DNA from: Lumnitzera littorea
Lineage: Eukaryota; Streptophyta; Magnoliopsida; Myrtales; Combretaceae
Direction: 5' to 3'
Length of the DNA stretch: 64,000 nucleotides
NCBI GenBank assembly: GCA_024138015.1
Contig: JAMXBB010000003.1
Location: forward strand, 36,888,878 to 36,952,877
In this document: positions 59,223 to 64,000 of the stretch, one piece after another
Layout of the letters: every line of letters starts with the position of its first letter
Position numbering within the stretch: the first letter of the stretch is position 1
Program-made: the position numbers and the translations under genes
The notes under the pieces: model-generated
Databases searched by the model: none
Seen by the model: the letters and a program-made list of their open reading frames with translations, nothing else
Told to the model about the DNA's origin: nothing

Positions 59223-61237
59223 TTGATCCATTTTATATTGTTTACCATTAAAAATTAGCATAGCATGTTTGGCGAAACATTTTTTCTCCATATTAACCTT
59301 GAGTTAACACTATATCGTCCAGAATTTGAAATGACATCCTAGTTAACCACACAAACATTTTACATAACTCCCGTATGGGCTATCGCATGATAAAAATACA
59401 TCTCAAGACATTATCGTCATTAAATACAAAACCCAACTACCTTTGTATATATATTGCTTAATAAAGCACAATGTTGCATTTAATGGTCTAGCATCCACCA
59501 ACAGACATGGGGGCCCTCTAAACCAGTCATAGTTGAAAATTGGGTGTTAGTCTTAGAGCAAAATTTAAGTAGACCATACATTTCTAGAAGCCTGTAATGC
59601 TTGTATTAAAAACAAAGTACAAACCTACGATGTTGAAAAGATTCGAGATTGATATCATCGTCGTAGACCAATGAATTTCCGTAGATAGGGGTGGTACGTC
59701 TACTGTCCCAAAGACTTTTGAGGATAGAGAGAAATTATACGAGTTATGACAAGTGACAAGCACTACAAGCAAAGACCGTTGACGTTCTTTCGCGTCAACT
59801 CGTCGTCTCCATCAATTATAAATCAAAATCATCCTAGACCCAGGTTTCATAGTCGTCTTGTCTGCACTTGTTTTGGTTAGAATCTACTTGTTCACTCGAC
59901 GTATGTGGAAGTTTCGTCGACGTTACTCTCTCTCTCTCTCTCTCACATGCATACACAGAGACAACAATTTTTTGTAGGGCCTTCAACCAATCGATGAACT
60001 ATAAGCAGTACAAGCTTCGTCTTAGTCGTGACTATTATTCTTAATGATGTTGCATATTATGAGGCTCACAGGTCACGGGTGATGCAATACAAAAGAATGC
60101 ATAGTTACCTTCATTAAATTCTACAAGAGATTTGAGGTTTCCATGTTAATCTCTCCGTTAATTGCCTGTGTTATTCTTATGCTGAAGCACCACGATGTAA
60201 TAATAATAGCATAAACGTTCATAAACAATCGATAGCTAACAAGTAGTTGATGGGGGGAAAAGAGAGAAAGAGAGAGAAGTCTACATATTGGAGAAAGAGA
60301 AGTCAAGATCTCCCTAAATTAGTATCAACAATAACCACAAATGTCCTTCTTATTGGAGCACTAACACTCTTTTGATTAAGAGAAAGAAAAGGGAGAAAAA
60401 GGAATTGGGAAGGAAATAACTACTTTTCCTCCTTTGGAGAAATAAGGAAATTGGAGTGAAGGAATTTACAAGAAAAAATTTTTCATGGGCTTATAAATAA
60501 CCATTCTCTTGAATATGAAGAGAATTTGCAAGGAAAGTATATAAAATTATTTAAATACCCTTTTACTAAAATAGATATAAGGATATTTTAACAAACTTCA
60601 CTAAAAAAGAAAAAAAAATTTCTAATGGAATCTTCATCCACAATTATTCCTTCATATCCAAACAAGTATTTTCCCTCTATTTTCTTTTCTTCTTATTTTT
60701 TTTCCTCTAATTTTTTTCTTCCAATTTCTTTCATTTATTACAAAATACTGTAAGATAATGTTCTCTTTAAACGTATATGCAATGTTGGTGTTATATATAT
60801 ATATATATATATATGAGAGATGAAACAAAAAATGGACGAAAGAAATTGAGAGAAGCTAGCCAAGGAAACTTGATCAATCGGCTAGGGTCGCTGGACAACC
60901 AGCGAAGGTTCTGCAGTCTGCTTGGTTGTCGCATGCTGGTAGTCGATTGGGTTATTTCCCAGTCACTCGACTTCTCCACCAGTTTGCACGATGAGATATG
61001 CCCTTAAAGTAGCAAAAACAATTCAAGATATATTTAACCATTTTTAAAATACCTGGGATCAATTGCACGACTCTAAATGCAACAATTATCTATGAAGAAA
61101 AATGTAGAAAGACAGAACATGTAGGTTCTAATGTGCAGTTTGTTTCCGAAGTAAAATTTCAAACTGAAAATATCCGATCTTCATTTGCCTCGTCTGGATT
61201 CCAATGGAACAAATACCCCATACTCAAACGGTGTACC
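59223..61237. other. Intergenic DNA with CT and TA microsatellites
   Basis: No coding family recognised. (CT)n at about 59925-59943 and (TA)n at 60793-60812. 60845-61000 and 61150-61235 are less AT-rich and could be parts of an old gene, but without clear splice-linked frames. Confidence 0.4.
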
Positions 61238-62481
61238 TGTAAGAGTATATTGTTGTAATTCTATGAGTTACTATATCAATTAATTATATATTATTAATTG
61301 TCTAATTAAATTGATGAGTTAAGCAGATAAATAAAAGTGATTATTTAGTTGATAAATAAATAAATATGACTTATAAATTATCTCTATAGACTTTTTGTAT
61401 GGTTCAATATGTAGAAATTCTAAATATTTTATTTCACTTATTATAATGAATCATAGTAAAATAAAATAATAAAACTTATATATATAGAGTTGAGGTCCCT
61501 AAGGATGTCATCGGGACAGGTTTGAAACGAGTTTTGCAAAACTCAAACTTGGCCTAGTACTCTATAATGCTTCCCAAAACCTTATAGGGTTTCCACCCAA
61601 TTTCCATAAACAGTCCTTATAGGGTTTTGGAAAACCCAGTTAAAACCTGACTTGACCCGCTCATGCTAAAAAAAATTATAAAAAGATATATTTAATAAAA
61701 CTAAGCACTCTTGTTCATAAAATAAAATATTCAAGAACATAAGTATGTCAAAGTATCCATGTACAACCTTACCATAAAATTTAATTTTCAAATAAGCTAC
61801 TATTATAAATTCTTGTTGCAAATCTAAAAGTAAAACATAAAAACAACATCCATATAAATATTATGCAGCTTAGAGTTATTTGAAAGGAAAGAGAGAAAAA
61901 TATTATTCTATTATTTATATTCTATCAACGCTTATATTTTATTGTTATATTTTTTATAAATATTATTATATTAATAACTCGTGTTTCGTGAAGTATCGAT
62001 TTCGTATAATGTAGACGTGATGATATGGACTTTAAGGATGATTAAAGGCTCTTGTATATATACATATTATTATTTTAAAATGAGTTTGGGTTTTCCGTCA
62101 GGTTTTTCCTAAATTTCAAAACCTGATCTATAACCTCATAAGTTTTGAGAATTAATTCCAGAACCCACCCCAAAGTCCTATAGGGTCTTTTTAAACATAT
62201 TAGAAACCTTATAATGACTCGCTTAGTGGCATTCCTAGAGGTCCCCACTCTAGTAGTGTATCTTTAGGGTTTCCTATCTTCTTTTTCCTACATTCCATCA
62301 ATAAAAAAATCAAGAGCAAACACTATTATAAACTAGAAGACTGTAGCCTTTGAGGAAAAGTTACTTCTACGGATTCAGGTGCACTTCTGTATGTGTGTAG
62401 ATTATATATCATTTGTATACTAATTTTACACATGAGATCCTATGTATTCATAGAAATCTAAAATTTTTCTTGTTTCCAACA
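61238..62481 (+). repeat. 5' LTR of the copia element, with a hAT element inside
   Basis: Starts TGTAAGAGTATATTG and ends TTGTTTCCAACA, two bases before the primer binding site. Without the hAT element and its duplicated octamer it is 498 bp. Confidence 0.8.
61500..62237. mobile_element. Non-autonomous hAT-type DNA transposon with perfect 8-bp duplication
   Basis: Flanked by GAGGTCCC at 61492-61499 and GAGGTCCC at 62238-62245. The ends are TAAGGATGTCATCGGGACAG and, reverse-complemented, TAGGAATGCCACTAAGCGAG, an imperfect inverted repeat of hAT type. Subterminal parts carry repeated TATAGGGTTT/AAACCC and AAACCTG motifs in both orientations. It is 738 bp with no transposase, so it would have depended on another copy. 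The 8-bp duplication identifies the superfamily. Confidence 0.9.
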
Positions 62482-62483
62482 AG

Positions 62484-62495
62484 TGGTATCAAAGC
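62484..62495 (+). promoter_or_regulatory. Primer binding site of the copia element
   Basis: TGGTATCAAAGC, differing at one base from the TGGTATCAGAGC that pairs with initiator tRNA-Met in plant copia elements. Confidence 0.85.
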
Positions 62496-63669
62496 ATTCA
62501 TGTGTGAAATTAGAGACTCAAAATTGTTATTATTGTTAAGATTTAATGCAATTGTGTATATTATTATTTTCCTAATTTTAAGTATTAGGGTTTCAAGAAT
62601 AAATTTGATAACATGTCACATATTCACTATGTCATAATTGAGACATTTTCATCTCTACGAAATACAGTAGCTTCATATTCCTTATTTGCTTTATGTTCGT
62701 GATCTGTTTTGAATATATCCATCTATTTATTTGAATCAAGATATGTGTAAATCTTAGTTTATCTTGGTTTTTATATTTTGCTTTTCTTATTTTCGTGGAT
62801 AATCTCTACATTGTCTTGTTATGCTCTAACATAGATTCAAGAATTTAATTTAGCGAAAATCGTGAATGATTCTACAAATTATGGAGCCATAAAATATGTT
62901 ATATATTATAATTTGCACCAATTCACCATCGACATTAGTAAATATCTCTTATAGGGGATTGAGCTATGGTATATATAAACTGTTTTATTTGAAAGTCTAA
63001 AATTAGTCTTATTGGTACAATGATAGTGACATGATAATTAAGTTTATCTATTAATGGGATAAAAGGAACGCAGTCCATACTAATAAATCTTTTGAGATAT
63101 ATTATTATCTCTTTATGGTAAATTTTATAAGATAAAAGTAATTATTTATATATTTTCCACAAATCTTGTCTAATATTTCAAAATAAGTGAAAAATAATAT
63201 GTTGCCAAAGTGACCTCTGTTATTTAAATTTATTTTGAAATATTTGGACACCAAGTTAAAAAATTTGCATGAAATGTCTATATCTATGTGAATAGTAATT
63301 GACCTAAAGGAAGTTTATTATTTAACCAGATGATAGACATATGATAATTTCAGTTTTATGCATATAATTTTGTCCGTCCGAAGAAAGGTAAGTTATTGGT
63401 AGAAGTACTTTATTAATATTTATTATTGCTTTGAGGATGCCATTTACCATTGAAATTTCTATTCAAAGACTAAATATCAATGATGTGCTAAGACTAAATA
63501 TCAATCATGTGCTAGGTGTCTCACTATGGCCCAATTAAAGTATTTATTTTATTACTTGTTAACATTAATTGACTGATTGTATATGATAATGATAATTTTC
63601 ATTCTATATTTATTTATGCATTAAGTGTGAAATTATCATTGATTGTAAGCATATTTTATTCTTGATTCA

Positions 63670-64000
63670 GTTAATGCAACCTCTATTTCTGCTAATTTGA
63701 ATAACATTCTAGTGCTTAATGACACAAACTTCAAGAAATAAAAGGAACATATCACCATTTTTCTTGAATGCATGGATCTAGACTCTACAATGAGGATTGA
63801 TGAACATCCCACCCTTACCAGCGAAAGTTCTACTAAAGAAAAGGCGATTTTTGAAATGTAGAAGCATTCTAACCGCATGAGTTTAATAATCATGATGCAT
63901 TCCATTCTGGATACCATTAAAGGAGTCATGCCTAAGAAGAAAAATGCTAAAAGGTTCCTTAACCAAATAACAAACCGATTCATAGGTTTTGGAAAGGTTA
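63670..64000 (+). pseudogene. gag of the copia element, partial
   Basis: Gag would form the particle. The frame reads ATSISANLNNILVLNDTNFK, KEHITIFLECMDLDSTMRID, then KEKAIFEM, KHSNRMSLIIMMHSILDTI and NAKRFLNQITNRF. The order LNDTNFKxWK..LGCMDLD..W..SNR is that of plant copia gag (UBN2 type). Both conserved Trp codons, after NFKK and after FEM, are stops. The frame runs off the window edge. Confidence 0.85.

Larger units (their letters stand above)
61238..64000 (+). mobile_element. Ty1/copia retrotransposon, 5' part
   Basis: LTR (61238-62481), initiator-Met-type primer binding site (62484-62495), leader, and gag (63670 to the window end). The element continues past 64000. gag already holds two in-frame stops. 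Confidence 0.85.

Noticed and set aside
60777..61007. Plus-strand 76-residue open frame in a GC-richer patch
   Set aside because: No start context, splice-linked exons or recognisable family; half of its N-terminus is (TA)n microsatellite.
63636..63983. Minus-strand 115-residue open frame at the right edge
   Set aside because: It lies opposite copia gag; the gag motifs are on the plus strand.

Overview
The window looks like a plant nuclear genome, most likely a eudicot: it is AT-rich, carries Ty3/gypsy elements of the Athila, Tat and chromovirus types, a Ty1/copia element, an L1-type LINE with a plant-style RNase H, a FAR1-like Mutator transposase and hAT relics. I see no intact protein-coding gene, rRNA, tRNA gene or CRISPR. 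Every recognisable coding stretch has stops, frameshifts or lost catalytic residues, so this reads as an old, nested, heterochromatin-like transposon cluster. The species cannot be named from the sequence.

Layout. 1-8884: a minus-strand Athila-type gypsy element whose 3' end lies off the left edge. Its pol is split by a 932-bp LTR (3070-5315), itself split by a 1.3-kb LTR (3268-4581). 7821-10248: two tandem LTRs of that same 1.2-1.3 kb family. 10249-19764: LTR fragments (12158-13664 is the clearest), a probable decayed hAT element (15697-18622) and AT-rich filler. 19765-27300: a Mutator-like element with long terminal inverted repeats, a broken transposase and an internal 2.1-kb solo LTR. 27789-39419: an 11.6-kb Tat-lineage gypsy element with two 447-bp LTRs, gag, protease, RT, two RNase H regions, an integrase interrupted by a 1220-bp solo LTR with a perfect GATCC duplication, a tandem-repeat patch and an intron-containing antisense gene. 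39420-49990: LTR and hAT relics, AT-rich DNA, and a short spliced fragment of an ordinary-looking gene (42892-43123). 49990-59222: a LINE split by a 5-kb chromovirus-like gypsy element (52295-57302). 61238-64000: the 5' end of a copia element whose LTR holds a 738-bp hAT element with a perfect 8-bp duplication.

Relations. The nesting gives relative ages: Tat before its solo-LTR invader; LINE before the chromovirus; copia before the hAT; Athila before the 932-bp LTR, and that before the 1.3-kb LTR. The most unusual content is the decayed antisense gene inside the Tat element (35381-38470, minus strand), with splice-like junctions and a coiled-coil C-terminus. Such extra antisense reading frames are known in the Tat lineage; this copy is a clear, dead example.
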